From: Planctomycetales bacterium 71-10 | Lineage (GTDB): Bacteria; Planctomycetota; Planctomycetia; Isosphaerales; Isosphaeraceae | NCBI GenBank assembly: GCA_001898385.1 | Contig: MKTT01000055.1 | Span: forward strand, 731-64,730 | DNA: 64,000 bases | Reading direction: 5' to 3' | Shown here: positions 38,636 to 47,472 of the stretch, one piece after another | Layout of the letters: each line of letters opens with the position of its first letter | How positions within the stretch are numbered: position 1 is the first letter of the stretch | Notes under the pieces: model-generated | Seen by the model: the letters and a program-made list of their open reading frames with translations, nothing else | Databases searched by the model: none | What the model was told of the DNA's origin: nothing | Program-made: the position numbers and the translations under genes

Positions 38636-39640
38636 TCAGGCGGTGACGGCGTCCTTGGCGCGGCGGGTCCGCGCGGCGGCCGGGGGCTCGACGCGCGGGG
38701 GCGAGGCGTGGGCGACGGCGGCCTCGGGGGCGTCGGTGTAGCAGGGCCAGGTCAGGTAGGCGACGGCCTCGGACGGGTCGACGGCCACCTGGGACTCGAC
38801 CTCGGCGAGGTACGCGGCCAGCAGGCGCTCGGGGCGCGAGGGGGTGGCGGGGTCGAGCGGCCGGAACTCGATCGCGAACCGGCCGGCGTCGAGGTGGCGG
38901 CAGAAGGCGAAGAAGACCGGGGCCCGGGTGAGGCACGCCAGCTCCGCCCAGACGGCGAGGAATTCGTGCTCGCGGCCCAGCAGGCGGCACGTCCGCGTGT
39001 TCGACCCGTCCCAGACGATGTCGCCGTTGAGGTACAGGGCGTGGCCGTCGCGGAGCGCCGCGCGGGCCTGCATCATCCGCTCGACGGCCGCCGCCGGGGC
39101 GAGGTCGCGCTTGAGGAAGAACTCGGCCTGGGGATAGGTCGCGGAGGCCGCGTCGAAGCGACGGTCCAGCTCGCGCGAGACGTGCTTGGGGCGCTGGACG
39201 AGCGCGCGGATCGGCAGGCCGCGGCGGAACAGCCAGTGCATGCCGGCGACGTGCGCCCCCAGGTGGCTGCCGACGAGGATCGCGCCCCGGCCCTTCGCCA
39301 GGGCCTCCTGCACGGCGTCGAAGCCGGCGACGTCGAAGCGGGCGAGGGCCTCGGCGTCGGTCGCGCCGTCGAGGGGGTAGTCGCGGGCGGTGAACCGGGC
39401 GGCGCTCTCGGCGAGGGCGCGCCAGCCGGACTTGCCGCCGTCGCGCTTCAGGAGGGTGTCCACGCGGTCCATCGCCGCCTTCAGCCGCGCGCGGCGGCCG
39501 GGGCGGAGGTAGGTCGAGGCCCAGCCCGCCGACCGGACGATCGCGTCGGCCCGCGCCGGCGGCATCGCGCCGAGGCCCGGCAGCAGCAACTCATAGAAAT
39601 AGAACTTCCAGGTGAACATGCGACGGGCGATGGACTTCAC
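38636..39640 (-). CDS. LpxL-like lysophospholipid acyltransferase (334 aa)
   Basis: Begins MKSIARRMFTWKFYFYELLL. AILVGSHLGAHVAGMHWL contains a histidine-containing GSHLG motif at the place of the LpxL/HtrB HX4D box, followed by LYLNGDIVWDG. Members transfer acyl chains to lipid A or other lipids at the membrane. It is the last gene of a four-gene leftward cassette, four bases behind the AMP-ligase. The last 30 residues are Ala/Arg-rich. Confidence 0.7.
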   Translation of the reverse strand: MKSIARRMFTWKFYFYELLLPGLGAMPPARADAIVRSAGWASTYLRPGRRARLKAAMDRVDTLLKRDGGKSGWRALAESAARFTARDYPLDGATDAEALARFDVAGFDAVQEALAKGRGAILVGSHLGAHVAGMHWLFRRGLPIRALVQRPKHVSRELDRRFDAASATYPQAEFFLKRDLAPAAAVERMMQARAALRDGHALYLNGDIVWDGSNTRTCRLLGREHEFLAVWAELACLTRAPVFFAFCRHLDAGRFAIEFRPLDPATPSRPERLLAAYLAEVESQVAVDPSEAVAYLTWPCYTDAPEAAVAHASPPRVEPPAAARTRRAKDAVTA

Positions 39641-39644
39641 GGCG

Positions 39645-41231
39645 TCATTCCCCCCCGACGGCCAGGGCCTTGAGCTTCTGGTAGTCGACCTTGTCGGTCG
39701 AGGTCGCCGGCAAGCGTTCCAGGAACGTGATCCGGTCGGGGATCATGTAGTTCGGCAGGTGGACGGAGCAGTGCCGCTTCATGGCGATGAGCGACTTCTT
39801 GCCGGCGGGCTTCATGGCGACGAACGCGGCGATGGAGACGCCGGAGTCGTCGCTGCTGGCGACCACCGCGGCCCGGTCGACCTCCTCGTGGCGGTAGATG
39901 GCCGACTCGATCTCGCCCAGCTCGATGCGATACCCGCGCTTCTTGACCATGCGGTCGCGGCGGCCGTGGAAGAGGTAGCAGCCCGAGCCGTCGTCGACGA
40001 CGAGGTCGCCGGTGCGATACCACCTCGCGCCCTGCTCGTCGGCGAAGAACGCGGCCTCGGTCAGGTCGTCGCGGCCGAAGTAGCCGCGCATGACGCCGGG
40101 GCCGGCGATGACCAGTTCGCCCTGCGTCCCGGCCGGCAGCGTCCGGCCCTCCTCGTCGACCACCCGGCCGACCAGCGGCGGGCAGGCGAAGCCGATCGGG
40201 AACGGGCCGGCCTGCTCGTCGCCGATCGTCGGCGGGATCTTCAGCGCGGTGCAGACGTTGGTCTCGGTCGGCCCGTAGAGGTTCCAGAGTTGCGAATCGG
40301 GCCAGAGCGCCCGCAGCTTCTTCAGCGGGGCGATGGGGAAGACCTCGCCGGCGAAGAGGACCAGCCGAGGGGCGACGAAGCCGGGGCGGTCGAGCCGGCC
40401 GACCTCGGTCATCATCGCCAGGATCGACGGGGCGGAGTACCACACCGTGATCCGGTTGTCCTGGATGGAGTCGCCGAGCGCCGCGGGCTCCTTGGCCAGG
40501 GTCTCGTCGATCAGGACGAGGGTGCCGGCGTTGAGGGCGCAGACGAAGAGGTCGAAGATGGAGAGGTCGAAGTGGAAGGGGGCGTGCGAGGAGTAGCGGT
40601 CGCCGTCCTCCCAGGGGCCCAGGGCGTCGCGGCACCAATCCAGGAAGGTGAAGGCGTTGGCGTGCGAGAGCATCACCCCCTTCGGCTTCCCGGTGGATCC
40701 GGACGTGAACAGGATGTAGGCCAGGTCGTCGGCGTCGCGCGGGGGCGCGGGGGGCGACGGCGAGTCGTCGGCCAGGACCTCCTCCCACGCGGCCTCGCCG
40801 GGGGCGAGCCCGTCGGCCGGCGATCCGTCGTCGCCGACGACGATGAGGCGGGGGGCGTCGGCGCGGCCGGCCCAGGCCAGGCGCAAGGCGGGGGCGAGCT
40901 TCGAGGAGACGACGACGGCCTTCGCGCCGCTGTCGGTGAAGATCCCCTCGGCGCGGCCGGCGGGGCCGGTGGGGTCGACGGGGACGTAGGCGGCCCCGGC
41001 GCGGAGGACGCCGTGGATGGCGGCGACGCCCTCGGGGGACTTGGGGAGCCAGAGGCCGACGCGGTCGCCGCGGTCGACGCCCCAGCGGGCGAGGCGGGCC
41101 GCGACGCGGTCGGCGATGCGGGCCGTCTCCGCGTAGGTCAGCGCCCGGCCGCGGCCGTCCTCGACGGCGGGGCGGTCGGGGTGGTTCGCGGCGGCCTCCT
41201 CCAGCAGGCGGCTCAGGTGGCGTCCGTCCAT
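39645..41231 (-). CDS. AMP-forming ligase, DltA/NRPS adenylation type (528 aa)
   Basis: Adenylation-enzyme core motifs in order: AYILFTSGSTGKPKGVMLSH (phosphate loop, A3), LYGPTETNVCT (A5), YRTGDL (A7), GRRDRMVKKRGYRIELGEIE (A8) and the terminal catalytic Lys in STDKVDYQKL (A10). It activates a carboxylic or amino acid as adenylate and hands it to a carrier. The length fits DltA-like stand-alone ligases. Substrate unknown. No carrier protein gene was found in the cassette. Confidence 0.88.
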   Translation of the reverse strand: MDGRHLSRLLEEAAANHPDRPAVEDGRGRALTYAETARIADRVAARLARWGVDRGDRVGLWLPKSPEGVAAIHGVLRAGAAYVPVDPTGPAGRAEGIFTDSGAKAVVVSSKLAPALRLAWAGRADAPRLIVVGDDGSPADGLAPGEAAWEEVLADDSPSPPAPPRDADDLAYILFTSGSTGKPKGVMLSHANAFTFLDWCRDALGPWEDGDRYSSHAPFHFDLSIFDLFVCALNAGTLVLIDETLAKEPAALGDSIQDNRITVWYSAPSILAMMTEVGRLDRPGFVAPRLVLFAGEVFPIAPLKKLRALWPDSQLWNLYGPTETNVCTALKIPPTIGDEQAGPFPIGFACPPLVGRVVDEEGRTLPAGTQGELVIAGPGVMRGYFGRDDLTEAAFFADEQGARWYRTGDLVVDDGSGCYLFHGRRDRMVKKRGYRIELGEIESAIYRHEEVDRAAVVASSDDSGVSIAAFVAMKPAGKKSLIAMKRHCSVHLPNYMIPDRITFLERLPATSTDKVDYQKLKALAVGGE

Positions 41232-41285
41232 GGCGACTGGTCCGTCCGTATGTCGGTTGCGGCTTCGGTCAAGGTGCGAAGGGGA

Positions 41286-42518
41286 TCAGGGGAGGTCTCC
41301 GGGCAGGGCCGACTCGGCCACGGCCTTGCGGCCGGGGAAGAGGAGTTCGTAGCGGCCCTGGTCGGTGACCAGGCGGTGCGTCAGGGCGAGGAACAGCAGC
41401 CTGTGGCCCTCGGCGTTGGGATGGTCGTCCCAGGCGGCGATCTCCAGCTCGGGGGGGTCGACGCCGTCGAAGGTGTCGGACAGGTCGTAGATCGGCAGGG
41501 CGCTGCGGCCGGCGATGGCCTTGAGGCGGCCGACGGACTCGGCCCGGGCGGCCTCGTCGGCGTCCTTGCCCACGCGGGGGATGACGACCATCATCAGCGG
41601 CACGCCCATCGAGCGGCAGTCGCCGGCCAGGGCCTCGACGGTCCTGTCGTACAGCTCCCAGTACAGGGGCTCCATCTTCCGCTTGATCGCCTCCTTGCCG
41701 GCCAGCTCGCCCCGGAGGTCCAGGCGGCGGTCGGCGTCGGTGACGCCGGCGCGGGCGACGGCCTCGCGGAGGAAGTCGTAGGGGAGGTCGGCCTGGATGC
41801 GGAAGGCGTCGCAGAGGTGGATCTCGGCCAGCCGCGAGTCGAGCATCGTGGACGAGAAGACCACCAGGTCGGGCTGGAACTCCTTCGCCTTGCGCCGGAA
41901 CGACTCCAGGCGCTGGAGCGGGCTGTAGGCGGCCACGGCGAAGTTCAGGACCTCGAACTTGCGGGCCGAGGCGAACCCCTGGCGCGCGGCGTGGGCGTTG
42001 AGCCACTCCTGGAGCCGGTGGGCGTAGGCGTCCTGGTACTTGACGCCCCATCCCATGTCGATCGACGCGCCCAGCAGCGCGATGCGGAAGACGCCCGGCG
42101 GCTTCTCGACCGCGACCTCGGGGCCGTGCATGCCGTGCGAGTTGGTGACGAACGGCTGGCCGAACAGGACGCTGTCGATCTTCGGGATCAACTCGAAGTG
42201 GAGGAAGTCGCGGTTGAGGTGGCGGACGACGCCGGCGTCGTTGAACCGGACCCAGCCGTTGGGCTTGCCCATCAGCTTGAGGGTCAGCTCGCCGCGGCCG
42301 GAGGGGCCCTCGGCGCCGCCGACGAGGCCCTCGTAGTAGCCGGTGGCGTGGTGGTCGCCGTCGGCGCGCTGCGAGGCGTTGGACGCGGCCGACGCCATCA
42401 CGCGGCCGGCCTTGGTCCAGCCCTTGGGGACCGGGATCAGCGCCAGGGCGACGAGGGCCGCCGCCTGCAGCATCGCCACCCGGGCGTCGCGGAGCGATGT
42501 GGTCTGGATGAGCGCCAT
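41286..42518 (-). CDS. SGNH/GDSL hydrolase-like, membrane-anchored (410 aa)
   Basis: An N-terminal hydrophobic helix (VAMLQAAALVALALIPVP) is followed by an extracytoplasmic domain with RIALLGASIDMGWGVK, the GDS-type nucleophile block, and AAWDDHPNAEGHRLLF, the DxxH block holding catalytic Asp and His. Such proteins esterify or de-esterify sugars and polymers. It stands between the MBOAT and AMP-ligase genes, the place DltD takes in dlt operons. Confidence 0.8.
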   Translation of the reverse strand: MALIQTTSLRDARVAMLQAAALVALALIPVPKGWTKAGRVMASAASNASQRADGDHHATGYYEGLVGGAEGPSGRGELTLKLMGKPNGWVRFNDAGVVRHLNRDFLHFELIPKIDSVLFGQPFVTNSHGMHGPEVAVEKPPGVFRIALLGASIDMGWGVKYQDAYAHRLQEWLNAHAARQGFASARKFEVLNFAVAAYSPLQRLESFRRKAKEFQPDLVVFSSTMLDSRLAEIHLCDAFRIQADLPYDFLREAVARAGVTDADRRLDLRGELAGKEAIKRKMEPLYWELYDRTVEALAGDCRSMGVPLMMVVIPRVGKDADEAARAESVGRLKAIAGRSALPIYDLSDTFDGVDPPELEIAAWDDHPNAEGHRLLFLALTHRLVTDQGRYELLFPGRKAVAESALPGDLP

Positions 42519-42540
42519 GCCGTTTCGGATCCTTCCCTTG

Positions 42541-43944
42541 TCACGACGCGCGGAGGCCGCGGGCCAGCATGTCGAACCAGGCCGCGAGGCTGGGGCTGTT
42601 CCAGAGCGACCACAGGAGCGTGATCGTGGCGAACGTGGCGGCCGTCTTCGCGCAACGGACCGCCATCCCCTTGTAGTCGTATCCCGCCGGGAGCTCGTCG
42701 GCCTTCGGCTTCAGCCGGGGCCTCGCCGGGCCCCTGCGGGCGTCCAGCTGGACGTTCACCATCACCAGGGCCCCCAGGACCGTCCAGAAGACGGCGTCGG
42801 GGACGGTGAACCCCCAGGTCCCCCGCAGCCAGAACGACTGGTAGCCGTGCAGCAGCCAGGTCACGACGAAGACCACCGCCGTCGCCGCGGCCAGGGCCGC
42901 CGGCTGCGGCCACTTCTTCAGTCGGAAGACCACCGGGTTGAACACCAGGCGGACCATGAAGTCCTTCCAGTAGATGTTGATCCTACGCCAATAATCGGTG
43001 AAACCGGTCGCCAGCAGGTAGCGGTGGTGCGTGTCGGGCAGTTGGTAGCCGAAAAGGTGGAGCATCCCGCAGGCGATGTGGAACTGGCCGGAGACCTGCA
43101 AGTACACCAGGTAGTTGAACGCCAGGAACCCCAACAGGCTCCACGGCCCCGCCACGTCCGACGCCGGGATCAGCAGCTCCTGGTCGATGATCCGATACAG
43201 GATGAGCTGCACGACCCCCCGGAACGTCATGTCCAGCCCGCGGCGCTGGACGTCGTGGACGTTCGCCGCGAAGAACCCCCGCTGCCAGGTCCGGTAGTCG
43301 ACCACCGGGAAGAGCATGAAGCAGTAGTTGGGCAGCAGGAAGAAGTAGCCGACCGTGTCCATCATCGGCTCGGGCTTCTTCGCGTGCTTCAGCTCGTACA
43401 TGTAGACGATCAGGCGGAACATGAACATCGAGCCGATCACCGGCCAGACGACGCTCGACGCCTGGTCGAACAGCGAGACGGGGCGGCCGACCGCCAGGAA
43501 CGTCGTGAACGCGGCGAGGATCCCCGCCCGCAGGTTCCACGAGATCGGCAGCCGGGTGACGCCGATCATCGCGGCCGACAGCCCGACCACCACCGCGCCG
43601 ACGTCCGCCCCGAAGACCAGGAACAGCCCGGCGACCGAGGCGGCCAGGAAGACGGCCTTCTTCCACCGATAGGGGGCCAGGTAGTGGATCGGGAAGGCGA
43701 CGCCGGCGACCTGGAGGAGCACCTGGAAGGCCCGGCCCTCCGTCGCGTACAGCCGGCAGACCGCGAAGACGAGGCCGAAGAACAGCAGGTTGCGCAGGAA
43801 CGGGACCAACTCCCGCTTGCAGTGCTTCGGCTCGCCGGCGTACAGGCGTTCGACCCAGCCCGGGCGCGGCTCGGGCGCGGGGGGCTGGAAGCGCTGGTGA
43901 GGCGTCGTCCTCGACGTGATCGGGTTCCCGACGTTCGGCCCCAT
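42541..43944 (-). CDS. MBOAT-family O-acyltransferase (DltB-like) (467 aa)
   Basis: ATG 43944 (MGPNVGNPITSRTTPHQRFQ) fits the first membrane helix better than longer frames. About ten membrane segments; the family core is DYWRRINIYWKDFMVRLVFN followed by VVTWLLHGYQSFWLRG with the active-site His. MBOAT proteins move an acyl group across the membrane onto an acceptor. First gene of the leftward cassette. Confidence 0.85.
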   Translation of the reverse strand: MGPNVGNPITSRTTPHQRFQPPAPEPRPGWVERLYAGEPKHCKRELVPFLRNLLFFGLVFAVCRLYATEGRAFQVLLQVAGVAFPIHYLAPYRWKKAVFLAASVAGLFLVFGADVGAVVVGLSAAMIGVTRLPISWNLRAGILAAFTTFLAVGRPVSLFDQASSVVWPVIGSMFMFRLIVYMYELKHAKKPEPMMDTVGYFFLLPNYCFMLFPVVDYRTWQRGFFAANVHDVQRRGLDMTFRGVVQLILYRIIDQELLIPASDVAGPWSLLGFLAFNYLVYLQVSGQFHIACGMLHLFGYQLPDTHHRYLLATGFTDYWRRINIYWKDFMVRLVFNPVVFRLKKWPQPAALAAATAVVFVVTWLLHGYQSFWLRGTWGFTVPDAVFWTVLGALVMVNVQLDARRGPARPRLKPKADELPAGYDYKGMAVRCAKTAATFATITLLWSLWNSPSLAAWFDMLARGLRAS

Positions 43945-44579
43945 AGACGGTCCCTTCCTCGAACCTTCCGGGCCGCGGACGCCCTCGCGATCTGCGGGGG
44001 CGGCCTGCGGCCTCATCGTCCCTGAATCGGCCCCCGGGGCCCCGGCCGTGCGCCCGGGTCGCGTCATCCTGCCGCGGGGGGGAGTCTCGGTCCGTCTCGG
44101 CGTCGGGGGGGGCGGGGGCCGCGAGGAGCGGCGGCCGCATGACGGTTGCGGGGACCGGCCCGTCCTTGGGCCGGTGCTCCCCGCAACGTTCACCATCCCT
44201 GGTACGCCCGGTAGATCTCGTCGGGTTTTCCCCGTCGCGATCTCCCATTGAATTTCGTTAAGAATCCTGGTATCGACTCGCAGGCCGGCGAGGTTCGTCG
44301 CCGTGGCCGCCGCACGCTCCCATGTCCGGGGGGGCGGCACGCGAGGCGATTTAACCGCGGCCGGCCGGGTCTGTCAACCCGACTGCCGGCCCCGTCTGTA
44401 GGCGTCGTCCCGCCGCGCGCCGGCCCCACTTCCTTGCGCGAACCTCCCTCGCGCCGCCCGCTTCGCGCCGACCGGCCCGAGCCCCTCAAGTCCCCCTCGG
44501 GCGACGGCCGATGCCCATCGGGAGGCGGGCCGCACGGGGCCCTCGCCGCGTCCGATCATCGATCCAGCGAGCCCTCGCC
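43945..44579. other. Intergenic region with strong hairpin
   Basis: About 635 bp between the divergent MBOAT and secreted-protein genes. The one clear structure is an inverted repeat at 44145-44187 (GTTGCGGGG ... CCCCGCAAC, with an inner CCGGCCC/GGGCCGG stem) about 200 bases upstream of the MBOAT start. A patch of lower GC near 44245-44275 may hold promoters. No convincing gene. Confidence 0.4.
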
Positions 44580-45101
44580 ATGCCCATGCCGCGCCGATCG
44601 TTCCTCCTCCTCGCGCCGGCCGCGATCCTGACCTCCCCCGCCCGCGCGCAGGAGGCGGCCGAGCCCCTGGGCGTGGCGAGCCTGCGCCGCATGGACGAGG
44701 CGCAGTTGCAGGCGCTGTACCGCCAGGGGGCGGTGGCGGGCCTGCCGGCGGGCCGGGTGAAGGGGACGGTCCTCCCCGCCCCCGGGAAGCGCCGCAACGC
44801 CGCGATGTCGGCCGGCGCCCGGCTGGTGTGGCAGGGGAAGGTGGTGGACCCCTCCGGCACGATCGCCGTCAACCGCTTCTTCGGCGTCCCGGCCGTGAAG
44901 GGCCGGCTCTACCAGGGCCAGAGCTGGCTCGACGGCGGCCCCTCGCTGATCCTCGACTACACCGGCACCTCGCGCGTCTACGCGAACAACCGCGACGAGA
45001 TGCGGCTCATCGCCCCCGGCCTCTACCTGGGCCTGATGCACGACCGTTCCACCAACCCGCCCACCCTGAGCACCTACTTCGTCATCGAGACGACGCCCTG
45101 A
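44580..45101 (+). CDS. Secreted hypothetical protein (173 aa)
   Basis: ATG 44580 (MPMPRRSFLLLAPAAILTSP then ARAQEA) shows a signal peptide with a cleavage site after ARA. The mature part is a small beta domain (LVWQGKVVDPSGTIAVNRFF, GPSLILDYTGTSRVYANNRD, LYLGLMHDRSTNPPTLSTYF), common in planctomycetes but without known function. Confidence 0.7.
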   Translation: MPMPRRSFLLLAPAAILTSPARAQEAAEPLGVASLRRMDEAQLQALYRQGAVAGLPAGRVKGTVLPAPGKRRNAAMSAGARLVWQGKVVDPSGTIAVNRFFGVPAVKGRLYQGQSWLDGGPSLILDYTGTSRVYANNRDEMRLIAPGLYLGLMHDRSTNPPTLSTYFVIETTP

Positions 45102-45137
45102 CCTCGACCGGCGCGAGCCACCTCGCGAGGCCGCCGC

Positions 45138-47285
45138 TCATTCGGGATCGAGCCGGATCGTCGTCGGAGGAGCGCCGGGGAGGGCGGTGCACATACCGCC
45201 CCCCCTGCGACGGCCGTAGACTACGTCGACGGCGATCCGGCCGGCGGGATGGCCGTGGAGGGAGAATCGGCCGTCGCGGTCGGTCCTGACGACGCGCGAC
45301 AGGGCGGCATAGGATCCGCCCGTCCTGATCCATGCCCCCTCCACCGGCCGCCCTTCGCGGTCGACCACCCGGCCCCGGAAGGCGAGGCCGGGCCTGAGCG
45401 CGACGGCGGGCGCGACCTGCGGCGCCCCCGCCGGGGGCTCGAATCGGAGATTCGGCGTATCGACCGTGGTGAAGCCGTCCTTCGAGACGGTCAGGGCGAC
45501 CAGCGCGGGCGTCCCGTCCGACCGCGTCCGGGGGATCGACCGGATGCGGAACTCGCCCCGTTCGTCGGTCGTCCCCGCCAGGGGCGTGAGCGTCCCGGCC
45601 CCGCCCTGGCCCTCGCCTTCCATCCAGACGAGCCCCGCGCGGGCCCCCGCGATCGACGCCCCCGAGGCGTCCACGACCTTCCCGACGAGGTCGGCTTCGG
45701 GTATCGGGGCGGGACCCGGCTGGATCACCCGGACGACCAGCCGCCCGTCCTCGATCCGGGGCTCCAGCCGAGAGCGGCGTTCCCAGGACTCCGTGATCGA
45801 GGCCGTCTTGCCCGCCTCGTCGACGATCCGGAACGTCACCGGCGGGCCCTCTTCCTTCCGGATCGACCGGGCCGCGTCCGGGCGGAAGCCGGCCTCTGAC
45901 CGGAGCGGGTCGATCGCCCGGAGGGGAGGTTCCCATTCCCTCTCACCGAGGACGTCGATGAGCGCGTCGGTCACGCCCTCGGCCGGCAAGGTCAGGCGGG
46001 CGATCCCGTGCGCATCCGACTTCCCCGGCGATCCACGGGCCGCCATCCTCCGCCCCACGACCGGCCTCGCGTCCCCCTCGCGGACGAGCCGGAAGGCCCA
46101 GACGACGCCCCGCCGGACGGCGTAGTCCTTCTGATGGACCGGCCGATCGTCGGTGACGATCACGTCCTCGACGTTCTTGAGGTCGTCGGGCGTCCAGTAG
46201 CCGGCCGGGGGGATGAAGTTCCAGGCGCGGGCGTAGCCGGGTTCGAGTTCGACGGAGTAGCGGCCGTCGGGGCCGGTCGTCGCTTCGCGGAAGTCCCCCT
46301 GCGGCACCCGGACGGCCCCCCCCGTCATCACGCGGATCGTCGCGCCGGCGACCGGCTCGCCGGTCGCCTCGACGCGGACCGCGCCGACCATGCGGAAGGT
46401 GGGGCGGCCGGCCCCGGGCCGCGGCGAGGCTTGCCGGACGACAGCCGGCGCGGGGGCGCCGGCGGGGGCGGTCGCCCGCCAGGCGCCGAGGCCGGCGGCG
46501 GCCACGAGCGCCGCGGTCGCCGTGGTCCATCTCCATCGATCGAACCGCACGGAACGGGCCACCTCCCGGGCGAGGCGCGAGACGTCCCCGCCGGTCGCGA
46601 TACCCGGCGCGATCCGGGACGAGGAGAGGGCCGGGGCGGCGGGGACGGCGGCCTCGCCGGCGGACGCGGCCCCGGCGAGCGCCAGCGCGGCGGGGATTGA
46701 CGCGCCGCGACGGGTCAGCCGCCGTCGCAGCCGATCGCGGGCCCGGGTCAGACGGCCGCGAATCGCCGGCTCCGTGACGCCGAGCCGATCGGCCGCCTGA
46801 TCGTAGGTCAGCCCCTGGAGGTGGCAGAGGATCACCGGGGCGCGGAGCCGTTCCGGCAGCGCTTCGATCTCTTCATGAAGGATCGCGAAGTCGAGTTCGT
46901 CGGGGGCCCCCCTTTCAGACGGCCGGACGGCCGCGGCGCGGTCGCGGGCCGACCGACGCGCCGCCGACCGCCGTACCCTCGCCGACGCGCGACGGGCCAC
47001 GCCGAACAGCCAGCTCGCCAGGGAGTCGCGACGGCGGATCGCCCCGGCGCGCGTCGCCAGGACCAGGAACACGACTTGGAAGGCGTCGTCGGCGTCGTGC
47101 GGGTCGCGGAGGACTTCGCGACAGACGCGCAGGACCATCGGCCCATGCCGGTCCACCAACTCCTCGAACGCCGCTTCCGCGACCCCTACCTCGCCCGAGG
47201 CGAACCAATCCAGGAGCCGACCGTCCGACGCCGTCCCCACGGCCCCCGCCCGCGACAATCGATCCGTGCGTCTCGATTCGCCCAT
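45138..47285 (-). CDS. ECF sigma factor fused to membrane helix and Cna-like domains (715 aa)
   Basis: ATG 47285 is best spaced from GGAGGA. Residues about 30-95 are sigma region 2 (DPHDADDAFQVVFLVLATRA) and 130-185 region 4 (LPERLRAPVILCHLQGLTYD then QAADRLGVTEPAIRGRL). After a Pro/Ala linker a membrane segment (WRWTTATAALVAAAGLGAW) leads to four or more carboxypeptidase-regulatory/Cna-like units (GAVRVEATGEPVAGATIRVM; GKVVDASGASIAGARAGL; GRVVDREGRPVEGAWIRTGG). Planctomycetes have such extended ECF factors. The domains probably sense an envelope signal. Confidence 0.85.
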   Translation of the reverse strand: MGESRRTDRLSRAGAVGTASDGRLLDWFASGEVGVAEAAFEELVDRHGPMVLRVCREVLRDPHDADDAFQVVFLVLATRAGAIRRRDSLASWLFGVARRASARVRRSAARRSARDRAAAVRPSERGAPDELDFAILHEEIEALPERLRAPVILCHLQGLTYDQAADRLGVTEPAIRGRLTRARDRLRRRLTRRGASIPAALALAGAASAGEAAVPAAPALSSSRIAPGIATGGDVSRLAREVARSVRFDRWRWTTATAALVAAAGLGAWRATAPAGAPAPAVVRQASPRPGAGRPTFRMVGAVRVEATGEPVAGATIRVMTGGAVRVPQGDFREATTGPDGRYSVELEPGYARAWNFIPPAGYWTPDDLKNVEDVIVTDDRPVHQKDYAVRRGVVWAFRLVREGDARPVVGRRMAARGSPGKSDAHGIARLTLPAEGVTDALIDVLGEREWEPPLRAIDPLRSEAGFRPDAARSIRKEEGPPVTFRIVDEAGKTASITESWERRSRLEPRIEDGRLVVRVIQPGPAPIPEADLVGKVVDASGASIAGARAGLVWMEGEGQGGAGTLTPLAGTTDERGEFRIRSIPRTRSDGTPALVALTVSKDGFTTVDTPNLRFEPPAGAPQVAPAVALRPGLAFRGRVVDREGRPVEGAWIRTGGSYAALSRVVRTDRDGRFSLHGHPAGRIAVDVVYGRRRGGGMCTALPGAPPTTIRLDPE

Positions 47286-47472
47286 CATTCCTCCAACCCT
47301 CCAGACCCCGGGCGACATCCGTCCCCTCCATGGTGTAGTACCCGCCGGCCGCATGCGCCTCGCGCGATTTCTCTCGACAGGCCGCCCGCCGACTCGCGTT
47401 GCCCGGCTCGACGCTTTCCGATAGCCTCCCGCGCGGCCCCCAGGATGGGGAGCCCGGCCAGGAGGCGCAAGG

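Noticed and set aside
39612-44025. Long rightward frames opposite the dlt-like cassette
   Set aside because: Low-complexity shadows of well-supported leftward genes.
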